Part shown: positions 1-6,317 of the stretch, piece after piece
Position numbering within the stretch: position 1 is the first letter of the stretch
Layout: each line of letters opens with the position of its first letter
Assembly (NCBI GenBank): GCA_964632795.1
Contig: CAZWEZ010000039.1
Location: 1 to 32,657, forward strand
Direction of reading: 5' to 3'
Length of the DNA: 32,657 bases
From: CAZWEZ01 sp964632795
GTDB lineage: Bacteria; Pseudomonadota; Alphaproteobacteria; Rhodospirillales; 2-02-FULL-58-16
Position numbers and translations under genes: made by a program
The notes under the pieces: generated by a model
The model's input: the letters and a program-made list of their open reading frames with translations, nothing else
Databases searched by the model: none
What the model was told of the DNA's origin: nothing

Positions 1-104
1 CGGGCCACCACGAGCCGTCGCGGCGCTGGGCGCCCGCCAGCCAGGGTCCCGGCCAGCTTCTCCGGCCCGGCCGGCCCGGCGGCGGTATCGTCGGCTTCGG
101 CCAT
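1..104 (-). CDS. N-terminal fragment of an unidentified protein
   Basis: A leftward frame opens with ATG at 104 and stays open for 34 codons to the window edge, so only the N-terminus is present. A purine-rich stretch (AAGGGGGGG on the coding strand) lies just upstream of the ATG and can serve as ribosome binding site. The peptide begins MAEADDTAAGPAGPEKLAG and is rich in Ala, Gly and Pro, as in a flexible N-terminal tail, with no recognisable motif. It is divergent from the small gene at 198. The family cannot be named from this fragment. Confidence 0.45.
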   Translation of the reverse strand, partial: MAEADDTAAGPAGPEKLAGTLAGGRPAPRRLVVA

Positions 105-197
105 CGACAGCCCCCCCTTCCCGCTTCGCCCGAAATCATAGTTTCACGGCCGCGGGTTTCATACTGGAACCGCCGATTTCATGGTAGGATCACGGCG

Positions 198-407
198 ATG
201 GAACGGATCACGGAAGTCACCTGCCCGGTGTGCGGCCACCGCAAGCGCGAGCGGATGCCGCTGGATGCCTGCATCATCCTTTATGAGTGCGAATCGTGCA
301 AAACCGAGCTGCGCCCGAAGAAGGGCGATTGCTGCGTGTTCTGTTCCTACGCCGCCGACCCCTGCCCGCCAGTCCAGGCCGGGAACGCCCCCACCGTGCC
401 GGAATAG
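198..407 (+). CDS. GDCCVxC-domain small cysteine-rich protein
   Basis: This 69-residue protein has three cysteine clusters: CPVCGH near residue 9, CESC near residue 30, and the signature GDCCVFCSY near residue 43, followed by DPCPPVQ. That signature defines the GDCCVxC-domain family, a group of small zinc-ribbon-like proteins in which some relatives carry selenocysteine. Here all positions are cysteine, so no recoding is needed. The protein is cytoplasmic, without signal peptide or membrane segment, and its biochemical role is unknown to me. AGGA about 8 nt before the ATG at 198 supports the start. The gene stands alone, divergent from the truncated gene at the left edge and followed by a palindromic repeat at 499-582. 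Family call is firm; function is open. Confidence 0.85.
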   Translation: MERITEVTCPVCGHRKRERMPLDACIILYECESCKTELRPKKGDCCVFCSYAADPCPPVQAGNAPTVPE

Positions 408-498
408 GGTGCGTACTCGTAATGGGCGAAGGTGGTGGGTATGTGCATTGCCCGCCGATGCCTGGTGACGACCCAACCCATGGCGCGCGAAGTGGGGT

Positions 499-582
499 CA
501 GGTCTTGAATTGTGAATTGATAATTCCCGAAGCTTGAATCCCTGGTCTGGGAACGAGCAGGCAATTCACAATTCAAGACCTG
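499..582. repeat. REP-like palindrome, 21-bp perfect inverted repeat
   Basis: Positions 499-519 and 562-582 are perfect reverse complements over 21 bp, around a 42-nt centre that has a further short match (TTCCC/GGGAA). The arm contains GGTCTTGAATTGTGAATT, preceded by GGGG. To my recollection this resembles repeats found near IS200-like/Y1 (REP-associated) transposases. No transposase is present. The element lies between the GDCCVxC gene and the 3' end of the methyltransferase-like gene, and could also terminate transcription of both. Confidence 0.65.
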
Positions 583-599
583 GAGCCGGATGGGCGGCC

Positions 600-1703
600 T
601 CAGTGGCCGGCCCGCGCCGCGCGGGCCAGGGCGAGGATGTTGTCGAGCGGCGCCTTGAAGGGAATTTCGCATCCTGTGCCGAGCACGAAGGGCATCGAGC
701 GGGCACTCTCGATGCACGCCCGCGCTTCGCGGAACACGTCTTCCGGACTGGCGTGGAGGAGCACCTGAGTGTGGTCGACGTTGCCGATCCAGGCCACGGG
801 GCGTCCGATGTCGCGAGGATGCAGGCAATAACGGTCCAAACAGGCGTTGGCCGAGGTGTGATTGGCCTGGCAATCCCAGCCGTGCTCGGCGGCGATGGCG
901 CGAACGTCCCCGTAGGCGAAGCTGACGCCATCGACGTCGAGCGCCAGAATCTCGTCGAAGTACGGCGTGTTGGAGCAGTTGTGCTCGATCAGCAACACCT
1001 CCGGCGCTTGCCGCCGCGCCGCCGCCAGGAGGCGCTTGTGATAGTGCAGCACATAGCGTTCCAGATGGCGGGGGCCGATCAACTCGCGGCAGGCACCCGC
1101 GTTCTCGAAAACCACCGCGTCACAGGCGCCGGTTCGCAGAATGGCCGATAAATACCGCTCCGTACCTTCGGTCACGCGCTGGAAAAGAGCCTCGACGAAC
1201 GGCGGATCGTTGATGAAGTCCATCAACAGCGCCGTCATGCCACGCAGCTCGCAGGCCACCAGGAACGGGGATACGACCATCGCCGAGACGAACAGATCGT
1301 CGCCCGAGCGTTGACGCAACCGGGTAAGCGCCTCGATCACCAGTGGCATGCGTCCGCTGCGGGAGGGATCCGGGTCGGTCAACCGAGCCAGATCGGGGGC
1401 CTCCTCGAGGGGGCGTTCGATCACTTGGGGGTAGTAGTCCTGCGGCGTCTCGACGCGGCAGCCGAACGCCTCCGCTTCGACCGTAAGACAGCCCCACGGG
1501 ACCATGGCGCCATCGTGTCCGAATAATTCGGCGGCGGTCGCCTGGGCCGCCGCGATCAGGCGCGCATCGCCGTATACCTCGAACATGCGCTTGCCAACGC
1601 GTTCGAGCACGTGCCGCGCGCCGCCCAGGAACAGGTAGGCAAGCGCCGGGCGATCCGTCGGCTCGCCCCGCAGGGCACGTCCCATGCGCTCCCTTGACGT
1701 CAA
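600..1703 (-). CDS. URO-D superfamily protein, MtaA/CmuA-like methyltransferase type
   Basis: A protein of about 367 residues in the uroporphyrinogen decarboxylase fold family. It opens TSRERMGRALRGEPTDRP, the usual N-terminus of this superfamily, so I favour a TTG start at 1703; the ATG at 1685 is the alternative (361 residues). The HemE signature RQAGRYLPEY is absent. Instead there is H241-N-C243 in the segment IEHNCSNTPYFDEI, and C345 in GTGCEIPFKAPLDNI. This matches the HxC...C zinc site of MtaA/MtbA/CmuA-type enzymes, which activate a thiol and transfer methyl groups from a corrinoid protein. No corrinoid protein or partner lies in the window, so the substrate is unknown. The gene follows coxC by 35 nt on the same strand and may be co-transcribed with the oxidase genes, which is an unusual position. 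An open frame continues upstream to 2480 but is only a shadow of coxC. Confidence 0.8.
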   Translation of the reverse strand: MTSRERMGRALRGEPTDRPALAYLFLGGARHVLERVGKRMFEVYGDARLIAAAQATAAELFGHDGAMVPWGCLTVEAEAFGCRVETPQDYYPQVIERPLEEAPDLARLTDPDPSRSGRMPLVIEALTRLRQRSGDDLFVSAMVVSPFLVACELRGMTALLMDFINDPPFVEALFQRVTEGTERYLSAILRTGACDAVVFENAGACRELIGPRHLERYVLHYHKRLLAAARRQAPEVLLIEHNCSNTPYFDEILALDVDGVSFAYGDVRAIAAEHGWDCQANHTSANACLDRYCLHPRDIGRPVAWIGNVDHTQVLLHASPEDVFREARACIESARSMPFVLGTGCEIPFKAPLDNILALARAARAGH

Positions 1704-1738
1704 GGCTCTCAATATCGGCCCTCCCGAAATTGCCCGGC

Positions 1739-2551
1739 CTAGATTCCCCCCCACCAGTAGAACCAGGTGAACAGGAACACCCACACCACATCCACGAAGT
1801 GCCAGTACCATTCGGCGGCCTGGAAGCCCACCTTGGGGCCGGAATCGAAGTGTCCGGCGGCGGTCCTGAACAGGCACACGGTGAGGAACAGCACCCCGAC
1901 CAGGACGTGGAAGCCGTGGAACCCGGTCGCCATGTAGAAGGTCGACGGGTAGATGCCGTCGACGAAGGCGAAGGCGGCGTGGCCGTACTCGTATAGCTGG
2001 AGGGCCAGGAACAGCACCCCGAGCGCCGCCGAGAGCCCGATGCCGAACACGGCGCGCGACCGCATGCCGCCTTCCAGGGCGTGCTTGGCCCACATCAGCA
2101 CCCCGCCCGAGGACAGCAGGATCAGGGTGTTGACCAACGGCACCCCCCAGGCGCCGAGGGTCTCGATGCCGGCCGGGGGCCATTGCTCGATGCCCGGGTT
2201 GATGCGCAGGGCGTTGTGGAAGTAAGCCCAGAAGAAGGCGACGAAGAACATCACTTCGGAGGCGATGAACAACCCCATGCCGACCCTGAGCCCGGTCCTG
2301 ACGGCGTTGCTGTGGGCCTTCCCGGTAACTGCCTCGCGGACCACGTCCCGCCACCAGCCGAACAGGGTGAACAGCAGGATCGCCCCGCCCCCCAGCAGGA
2401 CCCACGGTCCGTCCTCGCGCATGAACATGACCAAGCCGTAGGCGCTGGCGAAGGCGCCGATGGCGCCGACCATCGGCCACCGGCTGGGCTCGACCAGATG
2501 GAACGGGTGCTTGGCCGGGGAATCGGCGGCGGCCGTCCGGGACTCGCTCAT
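1739..2551 (-). CDS. coxC: cytochrome c oxidase subunit III
   Basis: A 270-residue integral membrane protein, subunit III (CtaE) of an aa3-type cytochrome c oxidase. It has the usual seven hydrophobic segments and family motifs: HPFHLVEPSRWP at the N-terminus, FFVAFFWAYFH in the third helix region, YEYGHAAFAF, TGFHGFHVLVG, and the terminal WHFVDVVWVFLF. Subunit III stabilises the core complex and its proton uptake path and carries no redox metal. The ATG at 2551 overlaps the ctaG stop (ATGA), and GGAGG lies about 7 nt upstream, fixing the start. It is the last oxidase gene of the leftward operon, with the methyltransferase-like gene beginning 35 nt further on. Confidence 0.96.
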   Translation of the reverse strand: MSESRTAAADSPAKHPFHLVEPSRWPMVGAIGAFASAYGLVMFMREDGPWVLLGGGAILLFTLFGWWRDVVREAVTGKAHSNAVRTGLRVGMGLFIASEVMFFVAFFWAYFHNALRINPGIEQWPPAGIETLGAWGVPLVNTLILLSSGGVLMWAKHALEGGMRSRAVFGIGLSAALGVLFLALQLYEYGHAAFAFVDGIYPSTFYMATGFHGFHVLVGVLFLTVCLFRTAAGHFDSGPKVGFQAAEWYWHFVDVVWVFLFTWFYWWGGI

Positions 2552-3129
2552 CGGGGGGCCTCCTCGGGGACGCGGAAGAAGGTGTAGGACAGGGTGACGG
2601 TCTTGATCTCGGCGGTGTCCGGGTCCTCGGCGATCTCCGGGTCGATGAAGAACGACACCGGCATCTCGGCCCGCTGGCCGGGGCCGAGGGTCTGTTCGGT
2701 GAAGCAGAAGCACTCGACCTTGATGAAGTAATAGGCCGCCTTGAGCGGCGTCACGTTGAAGGTGGCGGTGCCGGTTATCGGCTCCCGGGACAGGTTCTCG
2801 GCCACGTAGCTGGCCAGCACGGTTTCGCCGAGGGGCAGCGTCAACTGGGTCTGGGCGGGGCGGAACCGCCACGGCAGGTCGTGGTTGACGTCGGCGTTGA
2901 AGCGCACGGTCATGGTCCGCGCCTCGGCCATCGAAGTCGAAGCCGAAGCCGGGGACGAAGCCGGAGCCGGGGCGGCGGCGGCGATACGCGGCGTCCCGGC
3001 GTAGCCGGTGAGCTGGCAGAACAGCCGGTAGAGGGGAACCGCGGCGAAGGAGGCCCCGACCATGCCCACGGCGACGCCGGCGAAGACCAGCGCCAGGGTC
3101 GTGTTTCTCATCTTTGGCTCCGGTTTCAT
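2548..3129 (-). CDS. ctaG: cytochrome c oxidase assembly protein CtaG/Cox11
   Basis: A 193-residue membrane-anchored copper chaperone that delivers copper to the CuB site of subunit I. One N-terminal helix (about residues 8-27) is followed by the CtaG signature VPLYRLFCQLTGYAGT, then an Ala/Ser/Pro-rich linker around residues 50-66, then a periplasmic Ig-like domain. The copper-binding pair is in VECFCFTEQ, followed by the conserved MPVSFFIDPEI. The ATG at 3129 overlaps the coxA stop (ATGA) but has no clear ribosome binding site. An in-frame ATG at 3111 has GGAG 6 nt upstream and may be the true start (187 residues). In many alphaproteobacteria ctaB lies between coxA and ctaG; here it is absent. 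Confidence 0.95.
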   Translation of the reverse strand: MKPEPKMRNTTLALVFAGVAVGMVGASFAAVPLYRLFCQLTGYAGTPRIAAAAPAPASSPASASTSMAEARTMTVRFNADVNHDLPWRFRPAQTQLTLPLGETVLASYVAENLSREPITGTATFNVTPLKAAYYFIKVECFCFTEQTLGPGQRAEMPVSFFIDPEIAEDPDTAEIKTVTLSYTFFRVPEEAPR

Positions 3130-4691
3130 GCCCGGCGGCCGATCAGCGGCGGTTCCTCGAAGGCGTGGACCGGCGGCGGCGAGGAGACCGTCCATTCCAG
3201 CGTGGTGGCGCCGTCGCCCCACGGGTTGTCGGGCGCCCTCTCGCGGTTGGTGAAGATGCGGTAGACCACGTAGAAGAAGAACAGGAACCCGAAGCCGCCG
3301 ATGTAGGCGCCGATCGAGGACACCATGTTCCACCCGGCAAAGGCGTCCGGGTAGTCGGGAACGCGCCGCGGCATCCCGGCGAGGCCCAGGAAATGCTGGG
3401 GGAAGAAGGTCAGGTTGACGCCGAGGAAGGTGATCCAGAAGTGGATCCTGCCCAGCCCCTCCGGGTACTGGCGTCCCGACATCTTGGCGATCCAGTAGTA
3501 GAAGCCGGCGAAAATGCCGAACACCGCGCCCACCGACAGCACGTAGTGGAAGTGGGCGACCACGTAGTAGGTGTCGTGGAGCGCCACGTCGACCCCCGAG
3601 TTGGCCAGCACCACCCCGGTGACGCCGCCCATCGTGAACAGGAAGATGAACCCGGTGGCGAACAGCATCGGGGTCCGGAACTCGATCGAGCCGCCCCACA
3701 TGGTGGCGATCCAGCTGAACACCTTGATCCCGGTGGGCACGGCGATGACCATGGTGGCGGCGACGAAGTAGACGCGGACATCGGCGTCCATTCCCACCGT
3801 GTACATGTGGTGGGCCCACACCACGAAGCCGATGAGGCCGATCGAGACCATGGCGTAAGCCATGCCCAGGTAGCCGAACACCGGCTTCCTGGAGAACGTC
3901 GAGACGACCTGGCTGATGATCCCGAAGGCCGGCAGGATCATGATGTAGACCTCGGGATGGCCGAAGAACCAGAACAGGTGCTGATAGAGCAGCGGATCGC
4001 CGCCGCCCGCCGGGTCGAAGAAGGCGGTCCCGAAGTTGCGGTCGGTGAGCAGCATGGTCAGCGCCCCGGCCAGCACCGGCATCGCCAGCAGCAGCATGGT
4101 GGCGGTGACCAGGATCGACCACACGAACAGCGGCATCCGGTGCATGGTCATCCCCGGGGCGCGCATGTTGAGGATGGTGGTGATGAAGTTGATGGCGCCC
4201 AGGATCGACGACACGCCGGCGAGGTGGAGGCTGAGGATGGCGAAGTCGATGGCGTTGCCGGGGTGGCCGTCGGGGCCCGACAGCGGCGGATAGATGGTCC
4301 ACCCGGCGCCCGGGCCGCCGTCGGTCAGCCCCGCCGTCACCAGAAGCGCCAGCGCCGGGGGCAGCAGCCAGAAGCTGATGTTGTTCAGCCGCGGGAAGGC
4401 CATGTCGGGGGCGCCGATCATCAGCGGCACGAACCAGTTGCCGAAACCGCCGATCAGCGCCGGCATGACGACGAAGAAGACCATGATCAGCCCGTGCGCC
4501 GAGACCAGCACGTTGTAGGCCTGGTGGTCCTCGGCGAAGTACTGCAGGCCGGGCTCGGCCAACTCCATGCGGAGCAGGATCGACATCGCGCCGCCGACGA
4601 TCCCGCCGATCACCGAGAACGTCAGGTACATGGTGCCGATGTCCTTGTGGTTGGTGGAATACAACCACCTCCGCCATCCCCGGGGGGTCAT
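3126..4691 (-). CDS. coxA: cytochrome c oxidase subunit I (aa3, type A)
   Basis: A 521-residue catalytic subunit (CtaD) with twelve predicted helices. It holds low-spin heme a, the heme a3/CuB centre and both proton channels. Visible residues: H66 (AHGLIM) and H382 for heme a; H380 for heme a3, in HDTYYVVAHFHYVLS; H245 with cross-link Y249 in GHPEVY; H294-H295 in WAHHMYTVG for CuB; D-channel D96 (APDMAFPR) and E247; K-channel K323 (TGIKVFSW). This is a complete type-A enzyme. The start MTPRGWRRWLYSTNHKDIGT at 4691 is set by GGAGGTGA about 5-7 nt upstream and by the ATGA overlap with coxB. A longer upstream frame exists but is a coxB shadow. Confidence 0.98.
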   Translation of the reverse strand: MTPRGWRRWLYSTNHKDIGTMYLTFSVIGGIVGGAMSILLRMELAEPGLQYFAEDHQAYNVLVSAHGLIMVFFVVMPALIGGFGNWFVPLMIGAPDMAFPRLNNISFWLLPPALALLVTAGLTDGGPGAGWTIYPPLSGPDGHPGNAIDFAILSLHLAGVSSILGAINFITTILNMRAPGMTMHRMPLFVWSILVTATMLLLAMPVLAGALTMLLTDRNFGTAFFDPAGGGDPLLYQHLFWFFGHPEVYIMILPAFGIISQVVSTFSRKPVFGYLGMAYAMVSIGLIGFVVWAHHMYTVGMDADVRVYFVAATMVIAVPTGIKVFSWIATMWGGSIEFRTPMLFATGFIFLFTMGGVTGVVLANSGVDVALHDTYYVVAHFHYVLSVGAVFGIFAGFYYWIAKMSGRQYPEGLGRIHFWITFLGVNLTFFPQHFLGLAGMPRRVPDYPDAFAGWNMVSSIGAYIGGFGFLFFFYVVYRIFTNRERAPDNPWGDGATTLEWTVSSPPPVHAFEEPPLIGRRA

Positions 4692-5518
4692 TGCGTCACC
4701 TCCCTCACCACGACCGGCGTCCCGTCGGCGGCGGCGAATTCCTCGCGCGCCCGCTCGACCCAGGCGGCGAAGTCCTGCTTGGAGACCGCCCGCACCGCCA
4801 CCGGCATGAAGCCGTGGTTGATCCCGCACAGTTCCGTGCACTGGCCGTAATAGACGCCTTCGCGCTCGATGCGCACCCAGGTCTCGTTGAGGCGTCCGGG
4901 CACGGCGTCGGTCTTGAGGCCCAGCGCCGGCACCGCCCAGCTATGGATCACGTCGTCGGCGCTGACGATGATGCGGATCGTGGTATCGACCGGCAGCACC
5001 ACCTCCTCGTCGACCGCCAGCAGCCGGGGCTGTCCCTCCGCGAGGTCTTCCTCGTCGACCATGACGCTGTCGAAGGTGAAGCCCCCGTGGTCGGGGTATT
5101 CGTAGGACCAGTACCATTGGTGGCCGATCACCTTGAGGGTCATCTCGGCGTCCTGGGCGCGGTCCATGTAGTACAGCAGCCGGAACGAGGGCACCGCGAT
5201 GGTGATCAGGATGAGGATCGGAATCACCGTCCACACCACCTCGAGCGTCGTGTTGTGGGTGGTCTTGGAGGGTTCCGGGTTGCGCCTGGCGTTGAAGCGG
5301 ACGATCACGTATGCGAGCAGGCCCGTCACCAGCACCACGATGGCGACGATGATCGCCGTCAGGTAGTCGTAAAGCCATTCGATCTCCACCATCACCGGCG
5401 AGGCGGCTTCCTGAAACCCCGTCTGCCACGGGGTCGGTTGGTCGGCGGCGGCGGGAACGGCGGCGACGGTGGCCGCCAAAACGGCAAGCGAAAGCAGGGC
5501 TCTCGATCTCGCGAACAT
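4688..5518 (-). CDS. coxB: cytochrome c oxidase subunit II
   Basis: A 276-residue subunit II (CtaC), which receives electrons from cytochrome c at the binuclear CuA site. It has a signal peptide (residues 1-25, ending VPAAAD), two membrane helices (about 48-74 and 92-113), and a periplasmic cupredoxin domain. CuA ligands are H192 (IHSWAVPALG), C227, E229, C231, H235 and M238 in GQCTELCGINHGFMPV. The aromatic patch QWYWSYEYP is the cytochrome c contact region. The start at ATG 5518 gives a proper signal peptide; the open frame continues to 5620 but that extension disrupts it. First gene of the leftward oxidase operon; its promoter should lie in the 213-nt divergent gap 5519-5731. No fused cytochrome c domain. 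Confidence 0.97.
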   Translation of the reverse strand: MFARSRALLSLAVLAATVAAVPAAADQPTPWQTGFQEAASPVMVEIEWLYDYLTAIIVAIVVLVTGLLAYVIVRFNARRNPEPSKTTHNTTLEVVWTVIPILILITIAVPSFRLLYYMDRAQDAEMTLKVIGHQWYWSYEYPDHGGFTFDSVMVDEEDLAEGQPRLLAVDEEVVLPVDTTIRIIVSADDVIHSWAVPALGLKTDAVPGRLNETWVRIEREGVYYGQCTELCGINHGFMPVAVRAVSKQDFAAWVERAREEFAAADGTPVVVREVTQ

Positions 5519-5688
5519 TATTGCAAACCTATGGTTCCAACGACGCGGCGACACCCCCTGTGGGGACCGGCTTTGCGGCTTGTGAGCGCTGGTTTCCAGA
5601 ACAATACATAAGTGTGGCAATGGTGGGATACAATATTTCGATGGTCCGCCGGGAGCATACTACAACCGGACCGCGGGCGGCGGGGGAT

Positions 5689-5700
5689 TTCCAATTGGAA
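5689..5700. promoter_or_regulatory. 12-bp palindrome in the divergent cox gap
   Basis: TTCCAATTGGAA is a perfect 12-bp palindrome in the gap between coxB (leftward) and the small membrane protein gene (rightward). It could be an operator shared by both units. A palindrome of this length is expected by chance in a gap of this size about once in twenty, so the call is weak. I could not find a convincing -35/-10 pair on either strand here. Confidence 0.2.
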
Positions 5701-5731
5701 CCGCCGGCGGCCTCCTTTATGTTGCCGTCCC

Positions 5732-5848
5732 ATGTCCGGGGCTCGTAAGCCGAAGGTGAACAAATGGATCGTCGCCGGCATCCTCGTGGCAATCGCCGTC
5801 GCCATATACGTCAGCATCTTGTTCAAGGTCGCGGCGTACGGGCCATGA
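5732..5848 (+). CDS. 38-residue single-helix membrane protein
   Basis: A short frame from ATG 5732 encodes 38 residues: a basic head (MSGARKPKVNK), one hydrophobic helix (about residues 12-31, WIVAGILVAIAVAIYVSIL), and the tail FKVAAYGP. The pattern (basic N-terminus, one helix, then K near the end) recalls the small cytochrome oxidase assembly peptides encoded inside cox operons of other proteobacteria, but it is too short to assign by eye. It leads the rightward unit with DUF420 and the oxidase I homologue, and its stop forms ATGA with the next frame. No strong ribosome binding site precedes the ATG. The basic-hydrophobic layout supports a real gene. Confidence 0.6.
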   Translation: MSGARKPKVNKWIVAGILVAIAVAIYVSILFKVAAYGP

Positions 5849-5892
5849 TCCGACTTGTCTCCGTTTCCGGTCCCGGCGGTCCCGGCGGATGA
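5845..5892 (+). CDS. possible 15-codon minicistron linking two genes
   Basis: A frame of 15 codons (MIRLVSVSGPGGPGG) starts at ATG 5845 and ends with TGA at 5890-5892. Its start overlaps the stop of the 38-residue gene (ATGA, 5845-5848) and its stop overlaps the start of the DUF420 gene (ATGA, 5889-5892). It would allow ribosomes to pass by termination-reinitiation from the first gene to DUF420, which has no ribosome binding site of its own. The peptide need not have a function, and the double overlap could be coincidence. Confidence 0.3.
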   Translation: MIRLVSVSGPGGPGG

Positions 5893-6317
5893 TCGACGTC
5901 ACCCCCCTTCCCCACGTCCTGGCGGCGCTCAACACGATGACGGTGGTGCTGCTGGCGAGCGGCTTCGCCTTCATCCGCCACCACAAGCGCACGGCGCACA
6001 GGACCTGCATGCTGTCGGCGGTCGCGGTGTCGATCCTGTTCCTGATCGTCTACCTGGTCTACCACTTCAACACCGGACTGGCCAGGTTCGGCGGCGTCGG
6101 GATGGTGCGGCCGATCTACTTCGCCATCCTCGTTGGCCACGTGGTGCTGGCGGTGGTGATCGTGCCGCTGGTCCCGATGACCCTGTTCAACGGCCTCAAG
6201 GGCCGCCTCGGCCGCCACCGGCGGCTGGCCCGCCTCACCCTGCCGCTGTGGCTGTACGTCGCCGCCTCGGGGGTCGTCGTCTACGTCATGGCGATCCACC
6301 TGTTCCCCTATGTCTGA
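5889..6317 (+). CDS. DUF420 (CtaM-like) membrane protein
   Basis: A 142-residue protein with four membrane helices, of the DUF420 family. Conserved features are the opening PHVLAALNT, the HHKRTAHRTCML loop, VYHFNTG, and histidines within helices (for example H42-H43, H47, H59). The family member CtaM (YozB) of Firmicutes is needed to make active heme-A-containing oxidases, probably at the a3 site, so a role in maturing an oxidase is likely. Here it sits directly before a heme-copper oxidase I homologue (8-nt overlap at 6310-6317) and divergent from the aa3 operon. The ATG at 5889 has no clear ribosome binding site, so coupling to the preceding frame is plausible. Family call is good; the client oxidase is inferred. 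Confidence 0.85.
   Translation: MIDVTPLPHVLAALNTMTVVLLASGFAFIRHHKRTAHRTCMLSAVAVSILFLIVYLVYHFNTGLARFGGVGMVRPIYFAILVGHVVLAVVIVPLVPMTLFNGLKGRLGRHRRLARLTLPLWLYVAASGVVVYVMAIHLFPYV

Noticed and set aside
600..1703. Assignment as HemE uroporphyrinogen decarboxylase
   Set aside because: The HemE N-terminal active-site signature is absent and an MtaA-type HxC...C site is present.
1704..2480. N-terminal extension of the URO-D-family gene up to 2480
   Set aside because: The extension overlaps coxC in another frame and has no protein-like features; the family N-terminus begins at 1703 or 1685.
3114..4850. Long rightward open frame (about 578 codons) opposite coxA
   Set aside because: It is antisense to a certain coxA gene, rich in His, Asp, Glu and Gly as expected from GC-rich shadow frames, and has no recognisable domain.
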